Positions 24,384 to 31,777 of a stretch of 56,318 nucleotides of DNA are shown piece by piece. Made by a program: the position numbers and the translations under genes. The notes beneath the pieces were generated by a model, which was not told the origin of the DNA, did not search any database, and saw only the letters and a program-made list of their open reading frames with translations. This DNA is from Actinomadura bangladeshensis (GTDB lineage Bacteria > Actinomycetota > Actinomycetes > Streptosporangiales > Streptosporangiaceae). Each line of letters starts with the position of its first letter. The stretch's first letter is position 1. The stretch covers positions 1 to 56,318 of the forward strand of contig NZ_SMJW01000017.1 in assembly GCF_004348335.1 (NCBI RefSeq), given 5' to 3'.

Positions 24384-26057
24384 TCAGGACGACGCCTTCT
24401 TGTCGAAAGCCTTCTCGTCGATGGCGGGCCGGTCGCCGCCGGCGTCCAGCGGGGGACGCTCCGGGACGGTGGCCAGGTCGGCGCGGAACCGGCGGTTGAG
24501 CGCGGCGCGGAGCCGCCCGGCGGCCGTCCGGCCGCGCGGGCTGACGACGCCGCCGGCGGGCGGCGGGACATCGAGGTCGACGGCGGGCGCCGGGCGCGGG
24601 TCGGTGATCGCCGCGATCGCCTCGTCGGGCAGGTGCCGCTCGACCTCGCTGAACCCGCCGTCCGGGGACTGCCGGATGATGCCGGTCTCCAGCCCGTGCG
24701 CGACCAGGCCGCGGTCGCGGTGCTGGAGGCCGACGCAGATCCGGTAGGCGACGATGTAGCCGAGCACCGGCCCGAGGATGATCAGGAAGCGGAAGAACCA
24801 GGTCGTCCAGAACAGCGGGATGTGGAACTTGTCGGCGAGGACGTCGTTGCCGCCCGCGAGCCACAGCGTCCCGTAGAAGACCACGCCGGCGATGCCGATG
24901 CCGGTGCGCGCGGGGACGTCGCGGGGCCGGTCCAGCAGGTGGTGGATGCGGTCGTCGCCGGTCACCCAGCGTTCCAGGAACGGGTAGGCGGCGAGGCCGG
25001 TGAACAGGACCCCCGGCACCACCAGCGCGGGGACGAGCACGTTCAGCGGGACGGTGTGGCCCCACGCGGTGATCTCCCAGGCCGGCATGATCCGCAGGGC
25101 GCCCTCAAGCCAGCCCATGTACCAGTCGGGCTGCGAGCCGGAGCTGATCGCGCCCGGGTCGTACGGTCCGTACAGCCAGATCGGGTTGATCTGGACGAAC
25201 GCCGCCAGCAGCGTGGTGATGCCGAGGACCCACAGGAAGAACGCCGTGGTCTTGCCGATGAACACCGGGAAGAACGGGTAGCCGCGGACGGTCGTGTTCG
25301 TGCTGCCCTTGCCGGGGAACTGGGTGTGGGTCTGCCGCCAGGTCAGCACGATGGCGTGCAGCGGGATCAGCGCCGCGAGGAGGCCCGGGATCAGCAGCAC
25401 GTGGATGATGTAGAGCCGCGGGATGATGTCGGTCCCCGGGAACTCCCCGCCGAACAGGAACATCACCGCGTACGAGCCGACCAGCGGGATCCCCGCGGTG
25501 ACGCCCTCCAGGATGCGCAGGCCGGTGCCGGACAGCAGGTCGTCCGGCAGCGAGTACCCGAACAGCCCGTTGAACATGACCAGGACGAGCATGGCGACGC
25601 CGATCAGCCAGTTCAGCTCGCGCGGCTTGCGGAACGCCCCCGTGAAGAAGTTCCGCAGCATGTGGACGAGGATCGCCGCCATGAAGACGAGCGTCGACCA
25701 GTGGTGGAGCTGCCGGACGAGCAGCCCGCCCCGCACATCGAAGCTGATCTTCAGGGTGGAGGCGTACGCCTCGCTCATCTCGACGCCCTGCAGCCGCGTG
25801 TAGGAGCCGTCGTAGACGACCTCGTGCATGCTCGGCTTGAAGAACAGCGTCAGGTACACCCCGGTCAGCAGGATGACCACGAACGAGTACATCGCGATCT
25901 CGCCGAGCAGGAAGCTCCAGTGGTCCGGAAAGGCCTTGCGCAGCGCCCTGCGCGCGAAGCCGGTGGTGCCGAACCGCTCGTCCAGGGCCCGCGCCCCGCT
26001 CAGAAGAGGGGCGTCCACCGCCGCTCTGCCCCGCGCCTGGGGCGTCGTCCCCGCCAT
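24384..26057 (-). CDS. qcrB: Cytochrome bc1-type diheme cytochrome b subunit (QcrB), solitary copy
   Basis: The 557-residue membrane protein matches actinobacterial QcrB. Helix B carries HHWSTLVFMAAILVH (heme His 14 apart) and helix D HVLLIPGLLAALIPLH (15 apart), the b6-like spacing. The quinol-site motif is PDWY in GSQPDWYMGWLEGALRI, the actinobacterial form of PEWY. The C-terminal hydrophilic tail of about 110 residues is usual in this phylum. I chose ATG 26057, with GGAGGG nine bases upstream. Upstream in-frame ATGs at 26066 and 26090 are less well placed. No qcrA, qcrC or cta genes are adjacent, so this is probably an extra copy and not the main bc1 operon. It could act with the housekeeping subunits or in another quinone-linked complex. 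Confidence 0.9.
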   Translation of the reverse strand: MAGTTPQARGRAAVDAPLLSGARALDERFGTTGFARRALRKAFPDHWSFLLGEIAMYSFVVILLTGVYLTLFFKPSMHEVVYDGSYTRLQGVEMSEAYASTLKISFDVRGGLLVRQLHHWSTLVFMAAILVHMLRNFFTGAFRKPRELNWLIGVAMLVLVMFNGLFGYSLPDDLLSGTGLRILEGVTAGIPLVGSYAVMFLFGGEFPGTDIIPRLYIIHVLLIPGLLAALIPLHAIVLTWRQTHTQFPGKGSTNTTVRGYPFFPVFIGKTTAFFLWVLGITTLLAAFVQINPIWLYGPYDPGAISSGSQPDWYMGWLEGALRIMPAWEITAWGHTVPLNVLVPALVVPGVLFTGLAAYPFLERWVTGDDRIHHLLDRPRDVPARTGIGIAGVVFYGTLWLAGGNDVLADKFHIPLFWTTWFFRFLIILGPVLGYIVAYRICVGLQHRDRGLVAHGLETGIIRQSPDGGFSEVERHLPDEAIAAITDPRPAPAVDLDVPPPAGGVVSPRGRTAAGRLRAALNRRFRADLATVPERPPLDAGGDRPAIDEKAFDKKASS

Positions 26058-26177
26058 CGTCAGCATCCCTCCGTCGTGCTTTCTGCGCATAAGACGGAAC
26101 GAGGGCGGACGTTTGTGACACCCCGGGCGATGTGCGCCTGGTCACAGGCGGCGCGAGGTGCTGGAAGTGCGAGGTTT

Positions 26178-26819
26178 TCAGCAGGCGGGCATGGCCGGGT
26201 GGCCGCGGCGCCGGTGGCGGGGGCGCCAGGTGACCTTGTAGAAGAGCCGGATCGGCGGCGGCAGCAGCCGCAGCACCGCGCCGCGGGTGGACTCCGAGGC
26301 GTCGTCGAGCAGCCACGGCAGGAACGTCCCGAGCCCCCGCAGCCCCAGCTCGCGGCGGAACTCGACGTCGAACGTCCCCCATTCATAGGGTGTCAGGGTC
26401 TCCTGGATCAGCGGCAGGACGTTCGCCTCCTTGAAGTCCAGGAGGACGTCCAGGGACGTGCGCAGCTCGCGCGCGTACCGGGTGAACGTGGGGCGGTCGC
26501 GGTGCTCCAGGGCGGCGTCCACGGCGTCGATCAGCGGGACGACCCGCAGCGTCCGCAGCGCGAGGGAGTCGAGGACGACGGCGACGCGCCCGCGCCCGTG
26601 CGCGCGCTCGTCGGCGTCCTTGGCGTACATGACCGTCCACAGGGCGCGCTTCTCGGCGTTGTCCTGGATCCGCCAGTGGTGGGTGAACAGTGGCCAGGCG
26701 GTGGCGACGTCCGGATCGGCGGGCCCGGCCGCGGACTCCAGCCGGGCCGCGTCGCGGCGGAACGCCTCGTACGCGGCGTAGAGCATCGTCAGGTTGTACT
26801 TTCTGGCCACGCTATCCAT
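26178..26819 (-). CDS. Hemerythrin-like four-helix protein lacking the usual iron ligands
   Basis: The 213-residue protein starts at ATG 26819 behind GAGGAGG. Helix patterns follow actinobacterial hemerythrin-domain proteins: MLYAAYEAFRRDAARL, AWPLFTHHWRIQDNAEKRALW and FKEANVLPLIQETLTPYEWGTFDVEFRRELGLRGLGTFLPWLLDD. Compared with my memory of the canonical motifs (H-x-A-x-R-R; H-H-x-x-E-D; H-E-E), the ligand positions read Tyr17, Gln52-Asp53 with Glu56 kept, and Phe/Lys in the last helix. A diiron site is therefore doubtful. The C-terminal 30 residues are basic. It lies upstream of the cytochrome b gene on the same strand with a 120-base gap. Its role is unknown: a scaffold, or a site with different ligands. 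Confidence 0.65.
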   Translation of the reverse strand: MDSVARKYNLTMLYAAYEAFRRDAARLESAAGPADPDVATAWPLFTHHWRIQDNAEKRALWTVMYAKDADERAHGRGRVAVVLDSLALRTLRVVPLIDAVDAALEHRDRPTFTRYARELRTSLDVLLDFKEANVLPLIQETLTPYEWGTFDVEFRRELGLRGLGTFLPWLLDDASESTRGAVLRLLPPPIRLFYKVTWRPRHRRRGHPAMPAC

Positions 26820-26946
26820 GCCGCCTCCTCGACCTCCGCGCCGGCAGCGCCCCAGAGGTAGACGCTCCGGACACCCCTGGGCGTGACGCGATCTGGAGCC
26901 TGACCTCTGTGACCTGCCCCACGTCCGACGATCTATGCGGTGGGCC

Positions 26947-26976
26947 GGCCGGACGGCGGGGCGCCGCCGTCCGGCC
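26947..26976. terminator. GC-rich hairpin without T-run
   Basis: GGCCGGACGGCG (26947-26958) pairs with CGCCGTCCGGCC (26965-26976) over a 6-base loop. It could stop transcription leaking either way. No T-tract supports it. Confidence 0.35.
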
Positions 26977-27066
26977 GGGGGCCGGGTCCTCAGGTCACCA
27001 CCTTGTACGTTGGCGGGACGTCGGTGCGGAAGGGGCCGTGAATGGCCGTTGAGGCGGTGGGCGCCG

Positions 27067-27174
27067 ATGGCCGGATGGGAGGGCCTCGCCATCACGGCGC
27101 TGGCCGGCGGCATCGGCGCCGCGCTCCTGCTCGCGGTCTTCTGGCGCCCGTCCGGGCCGGCCGCCGGCGACTGA
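27067..27174 (+). CDS. Possible 35-residue single-helix membrane peptide
   Basis: The frame from ATG 27067 encodes a short head MAGWEG, one helix of about 20 residues (LAITALAGGIGAALLLAVFW) and a short tail RPSGPAAGD. The pattern fits a small membrane protein, and codon third positions are GC-rich. The ribosome site (GGTGGG) is weak and no partner gene is coupled. It may be a chance frame in GC-rich DNA. Confidence 0.3.
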   Translation: MAGWEGLAITALAGGIGAALLLAVFWRPSGPAAGD

Positions 27175-27203
27175 TCGACGGCGGCGCGCCGGTGCCCGAT
27201 GAG

Positions 27204-27239
27204 CAGGGCCGGCCTCCGCACACGACGAGGCCGGCCCTG
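27204..27239 (-). terminator. Terminator hairpin downstream of the alpha-amylase gene
   Basis: CAGGGCCGGCCT (27204-27215) pairs perfectly with AGGCCGGCCCTG (27228-27239) across a 12-base loop. It lies 16 bases past the amylase stop. It has no T-run, so it probably acts as a GC-only terminator. Confidence 0.65.
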
Positions 27240-27255
27240 GTTCATCCGGGAGCGG

Positions 27256-29115
27256 TCATCTCCAGGTGTCGTTCGCGGTGTGCGCGGACGTCCCGGTGGT
27301 GTAGACGCGGTTCGCGCCGTTCTCCCACGTGACGGCGCCCGCGTCGGTCTTCTTGATGTACTTGTACTCGATCCTGGTGTTGGCGGGCAGGGTCACCGTG
27401 CCGCTCCACGTCGGGTAGCGGTCGGGGGAGAGCTTGACGGCCTTGGACGTGTCCCAGGAGCCGAGCGCCGGGATGTCGCCGACGATGTAGACGCTCGTCC
27501 CCCAGGTGGTCGTGGCGTAGACGTTGAACGCGTCCGAGACGGTTGTGGGCGCGGCGGTCGGCGTCGAGGTGGGCGTCGCGGTCGGTGTCGCGCCCGTCCT
27601 CGCGTTCACGTGGATCGCGACCGCGCCGTGCGCGGGGATGGTCACGGTCGCGGTGCCGCCGGACACCGCGACGGACGTGCCCGCGCACCCGTCCTCCCCG
27701 AGGCCGCCGGTGATGACGTCGCAGTAGACGCCGTCCGCGAGGCCGGTCCGGTAGGCGGCCGTGGACGCGCTGGACGAGTCGTTGAGCCCGATCCAGCCCT
27801 TCGAGCCCCGGCTGAACCCGATGACGTCGCTCGCGGTCGCGGTGAAGTCGGACACCGTCGTGGCGGACGCGGTCGCGTTGTGCCAGCCGACCATGCCCTT
27901 CATCCCGGTCGACTGCGTGAGGCACTGCCAGCCGCTGGAGCAGTCGGCGTCGGTGACGTAGCCGCCCGAGTTCGCGGGCGGCGACTGCCCGGCGGACGAC
28001 CAGGCGAACCCGTCGAACACCGACGGCCTCCCGTAGGGGTAGGCCAGCAGGAAGTAGTTGGCCAGCACGTAGTCCGAGCCGTTCTTGTAGCTGAGCGTCG
28101 ACCCGTTCCGCTCGGTGTCGTGGTTGGTGACCATGGTGAACGTCTGGGCGCCGGCGGCGTCCAGTGACCACGACGGGATGCCCGACAGGTTCGACAGCGT
28201 GCCGTTCTGGAACTGGGTCTTCAGCCCCTGCGCGTAGGAGAAGCCGAGCACGTCACCGTTCCCGGTGAACGCGGACGGCTTCAGGGCGGCGGTGCTCGCC
28301 CCCGGGACGACCTCCTGCGCGATGTAGGGCGCCTTGCCCTCGGCGGTGGTGGTGTGGAGCGCGCCCTTGATGGCGGCGAAGTCGCTCTGCGCGATGTGCT
28401 TGGCGGCGTCGATCCGGAAGCCGTCCACGCCGAGGCCGATGAGGTCGTTCAGGTACCCGGTGATCTTGCCTCGGACGTAGTCCGACTGGGTCTTGAGGTC
28501 CGACAGCGACACCAGTTCGCAGTTCTGCACCTCAGACGTGTTGTTCCAGTCGTCGATGCCGCCGTCCTCGTCGTCGCAGTACCCGTCGCCCGGGTGGTGG
28601 AAGTCGCCGTGGCCGTACGGGACGGCCGGGTAGGAGAACCCGGCGGGATCGAACACCGACCCGCCGTAGGTGGTGCCGACGGTGTTGTTGTGCCCCGCCA
28701 TGTGGTTGACGACCGCGTCCACGTAGACGCGGACGCCCGCGTTGTGGCAGGCCGTGACCATCGCGGCGAACTGGGCGCGGGTCCCGAGCCGGCTGGTGAG
28801 GCCGTAGGAGACGGGCTGGTACACCTCCCACCAGGGGTGCGCGCCGTCGCCGCTGCTCGCGAGGCTGACCGACTCGGCGGGCGGGGCGACCTGGACGGCC
28901 CCGTACCCGGCCGGGCCGAGGTGGTCGGTGCAGGCCGCCGCGACCGACGGCCAGTTCCACTCCCAGAGGTTGGCGGTGACGTCGCCGCCGTTGAGCGGGA
29001 CGGCGGCGCGGGCGGGGGAGCCGGGGAGCAGGGCGGCGGCGGGCGCGAGCCCGCCGAGGACGAGCGCACCGGCGGCGAGCAGGGACCGGCTGCGGGGGAT
29101 TCTTGCGCGATGCAT
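27256..29115 (-). CDS. Secreted alpha-amylase, GH13 with C-terminal CBM20 starch-binding domain
   Basis: The 619-residue protein starts at ATG 29115 with AGGAG nine bases upstream. A signal peptide (SLLAAGALVLGGLAPAAALLPGSPARA) targets it to the outside. The GH13 barrel contains VYVDAVVNHMAG, the nucleophile region GFRIDAAKHI (Asp near 237), the acid/base Glu in IAQEVVPG (near 270) and TNHDTERNG (near 333). This is the animal/Streptomyces-type alpha-amylase subfamily. A Thr/Pro linker (TPTATPTSTPTAAPTT) leads to a CBM20 from about residue 523, with SVYIVGDIPALGSWDTSKAVKL and WSGTVTLPANTRIEYKYI. It hydrolyses internal alpha-1,4 bonds of starch or glycogen. Regulation is likely at the CTTGCAG-type sites upstream. 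Confidence 0.95.
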   Translation of the reverse strand: MHRARIPRSRSLLAAGALVLGGLAPAAALLPGSPARAAVPLNGGDVTANLWEWNWPSVAAACTDHLGPAGYGAVQVAPPAESVSLASSGDGAHPWWEVYQPVSYGLTSRLGTRAQFAAMVTACHNAGVRVYVDAVVNHMAGHNNTVGTTYGGSVFDPAGFSYPAVPYGHGDFHHPGDGYCDDEDGGIDDWNNTSEVQNCELVSLSDLKTQSDYVRGKITGYLNDLIGLGVDGFRIDAAKHIAQSDFAAIKGALHTTTAEGKAPYIAQEVVPGASTAALKPSAFTGNGDVLGFSYAQGLKTQFQNGTLSNLSGIPSWSLDAAGAQTFTMVTNHDTERNGSTLSYKNGSDYVLANYFLLAYPYGRPSVFDGFAWSSAGQSPPANSGGYVTDADCSSGWQCLTQSTGMKGMVGWHNATASATTVSDFTATASDVIGFSRGSKGWIGLNDSSSASTAAYRTGLADGVYCDVITGGLGEDGCAGTSVAVSGGTATVTIPAHGAVAIHVNARTGATPTATPTSTPTAAPTTVSDAFNVYATTTWGTSVYIVGDIPALGSWDTSKAVKLSPDRYPTWSGTVTLPANTRIEYKYIKKTDAGAVTWENGANRVYTTGTSAHTANDTWR

Positions 29116-29191
29116 TGCGGCGAACTCCTGACAGCGAGGCGCCTGGCGGGCGCCTGGAGGGGGTGGGGGACGGCCGTCCGCGAGCACCGTG

Positions 29192-29251
29192 AGAATGCTC
29201 TCTTCTTGCAGTCCCGTCAAGAGCTTGCGCAAGATTTCAATGGACTTGCAG
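29192..29251 (-). promoter_or_regulatory. Amylase promoter with three CTTGCAG-type operator elements
   Basis: On the minus strand TTGACG (29220-29215) and CATTCT (29197-29192) form a -35/-10 pair with a 17-base spacer. CTTGCAG lies at 29205-29211 inside that spacer, the palindrome CTTGCGCAAG at 29224-29233 and another CTTGCAG at 29245-29251. They are spaced about two helix turns apart. Such CTTGCAG elements are known in actinomycete amylase and maltose promoters bound by LacI-family MalR-type repressors. Confidence 0.7.
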
Positions 29252-29265
29252 AAACCCGACAGGTA

Positions 29266-30312
29266 CTAGGCGGTGGCCTCCGTGCCGCGCTCGTTCACGC
29301 GTTCCCGCTGGGGAACGACGGTGTACTTGGGGTCCTCGGCCGACTGGATCCCGGCGTAGAAGATGCCGAAACGCGTGCAGGCGGACCCGGCCAGGAGCGC
29401 CGCCCCGCTGAGCGCCGCGCCCGCGCGGCTCCGCCCCGCGAGCAGCACGCCGCCGGCGGTGCCCGCGCCCGACAGGATCTCTCCCGCGCGCATGAACCGG
29501 CCGGCCCTGCCCTTCTTGTACGGCTCGGCGGCCAGCCCGGCCCGCCGCTCCAGCAGCTTGGCCGCGGCCAGCTCCACGGCGGCGCCGGACACGGCGGCGG
29601 TCCGCATCGGCCCGGTCTCGCGGACGGGCGCGGCGACCAGCGCCATCCCGGCCGCGGCGGTCGTGGCCGAGCCGGCGAAGACGAACGGCAGTTCGCGCCT
29701 CCCCTCGTGCCAGGCGGGCACCGCGGTGTCGGCGATCAGCACGGCGGTGTAGACCGTGACGGCCGGGCCGAGCGCGGCGGCCGCGGCGGTGGCGGCCCTG
29801 CCGAGATGCGGGAAGCGCCCCGCCACGTCCAGGACGGCGGCGCCGCCCGCGGCCGGCCCGTAGGCGGCGAGGATCCAGGAGCCCATGCTCATCGGCGAGG
29901 TCGGCTTCATGACCCGCAGCATGTTGGCGAACCGCGCCGGCCGGCCGAGGTCGTGGATCAGCGCGGCCGTGGACCCGGCGATCGCGGCCAGCGAGGAGAT
30001 CTTCAGCGCCCGCGCGGCGGCGGGCCGCCCGGTGAGCTGCGCGCCCGCGGCCAGCATCGAGCCGGCGCCGGCCAGGCCGCCGAGGAAGAGGTAGGCGGCG
30101 ACGTCGGCCGCCTTCCAGACCGGCGGGTTCAGGATCGGCAGGCCGTAGTAGGAGGTGAACTCGGCGTCCGGCACCATCGCCTTCTCGCCGCGCCCGCCGC
30201 GCCGCCTGCCGCGCCGCCCGCCGTCCCGCGGCCGCAGGCCCCGGCCGACCAGCGCCTCGCGGTCGGGCCGCGCCCCGGCGATGCCCTCCCTGCGCACCTC
30301 CGACTCGCTCAT
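29266..30312 (-). CDS. NrfD/PsrC-family quinone-linked membrane subunit
   Basis: The 348-residue protein has a basic N-terminal tail of about 45 residues (GRGLRPRDGGRRGRRRGG), then about eight hydrophobic helices. These include WKAADVAAYLFLGGLAGAGSML with the typical NrfD opening, and IHDLGRPARFANMLRVMKPTSPMSMGSWIL, the signature HDLGRP...PMS.GSW. This family passes electrons between a cytoplasmic or periplasmic iron-sulfur subunit and the quinone pool. Its start overlaps the stop of the iron-sulfur subunit gene (ATGA). No catalytic molybdopterin subunit is nearby, so the partner must be elsewhere or the pair works alone. Confidence 0.88.
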   Translation of the reverse strand: MSESEVRREGIAGARPDREALVGRGLRPRDGGRRGRRRGGRGEKAMVPDAEFTSYYGLPILNPPVWKAADVAAYLFLGGLAGAGSMLAAGAQLTGRPAAARALKISSLAAIAGSTAALIHDLGRPARFANMLRVMKPTSPMSMGSWILAAYGPAAGGAAVLDVAGRFPHLGRAATAAAAALGPAVTVYTAVLIADTAVPAWHEGRRELPFVFAGSATTAAAGMALVAAPVRETGPMRTAAVSGAAVELAAAKLLERRAGLAAEPYKKGRAGRFMRAGEILSGAGTAGGVLLAGRSRAGAALSGAALLAGSACTRFGIFYAGIQSAEDPKYTVVPQRERVNERGTEATA

Positions 30313-31238
30313 CGCGCTCCTCCCCGGCCGCCGCGGACGCCGGCGTGGGCGGCGAAGACGGTGGCGAGCCCGCCGACCAGCGCGGCGGCGGCGAGACCCG
30401 CGTGCCGCCACATGGACGGCAGGTCGCGCGTGGTGACGACCGGGTCCGGCGGCAGCCCGTAGACCTCCGGTTCGTCCAGGAGCAGGAAGAACGCGCCGTC
30501 GCCGCCGACGCCGTCGTCCGGGTCGTGGCCGTAGAGGCGGGCGTCCTCGACGCCGATCTCGTGGAGCTGCTCGACCCGCATCGCCGCGCGCTCGCGCAAC
30601 TCGTCCAGCGGCCCGAACTGGATGGAGTCGGTGGGGCACGCCTTGGCGCAGGCCGGTTCCTGGCCCGCCCCCAGCCGGTCGTAGCACAGCGTGCACTTCC
30701 AGACCCGGCCGTCCTCCTTGCGCTGGTCGATGACCCCGTACGGGCAGGCCGGGACGCAGTAGCCGCAGCCGTTGCAGATGTCCTCCTGGACGACGACCGT
30801 GCCGAACTCGGTGCGGAACAGCGAACCGGTCGGGCAGACGTCCAGGCAGGCGGCGTGCGTGCAGTGCTTGCAGACGTCCGACGCCATCAGCCAGCGGAGG
30901 TCGGTGCCGCCTCCGCCCGGGGCCGCGCCGGGGGAGTCGCCGTGGTCGACGCCGGGCTCGGCGTTCCCCATGGGCTTGTTCTGCTCGATGAACGCGACGT
31001 GCCGCCAGGTGTCGGCGCCGAGGCCCTGCGTGTTGTCGTAGGACATGCCGGTGAACTCCAGGCCGTCCTCCGGGATGGCGTTCCACTCCTTGCACGCCAC
31101 CTCGCACGCCTTGCAGCCGATGCACACCGACGTGTCGGTGAAGAAGCCCATCCGGGGCGGGTGATCGGTGTAGCCGGAGTTGGCGGCGACGTCCGCTTCG
31201 GCTCCGGCGAGCAGGTTCCGTCCGACCAAGCTGCCCAT
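30309..31238 (-). CDS. Iron-sulfur subunit with four [4Fe-4S] motifs, FdhB/FdnH type, C-terminal membrane anchor
   Basis: The 309-residue protein starts at ATG 31238 with GGGAGG seven bases upstream. Four cysteine groups are visible: CIGCKACEVACKEWN, CKHCTHAACLDVCPTG, CNGCGYCVPACPYG and CTLCYDRLGAGQEPACAKACP. This is the four-cluster pattern of formate-dehydrogenase-type beta subunits. A C-terminal helix (HAGLAAAALVGGLATVFAAHAGV) anchors it. It should relay electrons between an oxidoreductase and the NrfD-like subunit encoded next. An insert of about 35 residues rich in Gly and Asp (AEPGVDHGDSPGAAPGGGG) sits between the first two clusters. The expected alpha subunit gene is missing: upstream lies a divergent thioesterase gene. 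Confidence 0.88.
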   Translation of the reverse strand: MGSLVGRNLLAGAEADVAANSGYTDHPPRMGFFTDTSVCIGCKACEVACKEWNAIPEDGLEFTGMSYDNTQGLGADTWRHVAFIEQNKPMGNAEPGVDHGDSPGAAPGGGGTDLRWLMASDVCKHCTHAACLDVCPTGSLFRTEFGTVVVQEDICNGCGYCVPACPYGVIDQRKEDGRVWKCTLCYDRLGAGQEPACAKACPTDSIQFGPLDELRERAAMRVEQLHEIGVEDARLYGHDPDDGVGGDGAFFLLLDEPEVYGLPPDPVVTTRDLPSMWRHAGLAAAALVGGLATVFAAHAGVRGGRGGAR

Positions 31239-31342
31239 CCCAGGACCTCCCAACACGCGGCACCGACCCTTCTCCGACTTCCCGGCAGCGCGCTCTCTAC
31301 ACGCGGCGCTCCGCCGCCGGCCCCCGCACGTGTGACGCGCCG

Positions 31343-31370
31343 TTGACGGGGGATCCGGCGGCTGTATAGC
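31343..31370 (+). promoter_or_regulatory. Promoter of the PaaI-type thioesterase, probably giving a leaderless mRNA
   Basis: TTGACG (31343-31348) and TATAGC (31365-31370) are 16 bases apart. The ATG follows only eight bases after the -10 box, and no ribosome site fits between. Transcription should begin at or beside the start codon. Confidence 0.65.
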
Positions 31371-31378
31371 TTCCGGGG

Positions 31379-31777
31379 ATGACGGTTGAGTTCTCCGGTT
31401 ACGCGGGCCCCCTGGACGAGACGCTCGGGCTGGTCGTGACCGAGGCGTCCGACCAGGAGGTCGTGGCCGAACTGGAGGTCACCGGCAAGCTCATGCAGGC
31501 GTACGGGATCGTCCACGGCGGCGTGTACTGCGCCATCACCGAGACCGTGTGCAGCATGGGCGCGGCCCTCACCGTGGGGCTCGGTGAGCAGGTCGTCGGG
31601 ATCAGCAACCACACCCGGTTCATCCGCGCCGTGCGCGCCGGCCGGCTGGTGGCCCGCGCCCGCCCGGTCGACCGGGTGGACGACCACGTGACCTGGCAGT
31701 CGACGATCACCGACGAGAAGGACCGCGTGGTCGCCGAGGGCACCGTCAACCTGCTGCGGCTGACCCCGCCCGGCTAG
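31379..31777 (+). CDS. Hotdog-fold acyl-CoA thioesterase, PaaI type
   Basis: The 132-residue protein matches PaaI-like hotdog thioesterases: GKLMQAYGIVHGGVYCAITETVCSMGA has the HGG turn and the catalytic acidic residue in the following helix. GISNHTRFIRAVRAGRLVARARPV is the central strand. Such enzymes hydrolyse aryl-CoA esters and release trapped CoA during aromatic breakdown. Its location beside a PaaX-type regulator and the benzoyl-CoA genes supports a role on benzoyl-CoA or dead-end CoA esters. Its stop overlaps the PaaX stop by four bases in a convergent arrangement. It has its own leaderless-type promoter. Confidence 0.88.
   Translation: MTVEFSGYAGPLDETLGLVVTEASDQEVVAELEVTGKLMQAYGIVHGGVYCAITETVCSMGAALTVGLGEQVVGISNHTRFIRAVRAGRLVARARPVDRVDDHVTWQSTITDEKDRVVAEGTVNLLRLTPPG

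Larger units (their letters stand above)
26820..27255. other. 436-base region between the hemerythrin-like and amylase genes
   Basis: The left part holds the hemerythrin-like promoter side, with a direct repeat TGACCT-N3-TGACCT (26901-26915). A GC-rich hairpin of 12-14 bp follows (26947-26958 with 26965-26976, 6-base loop). A weak 35-codon reading frame (27067-27174) and a 12-bp terminator hairpin (27204-27239) come next. Nothing else was recognised. Confidence 0.6.

Noticed and set aside
30309..31238. The FeS protein as the missing BoxA
   Set aside because: BoxA has FAD and NADPH domains. This protein has four 4Fe-4S groups and a membrane helix only, and is coupled to an NrfD gene.
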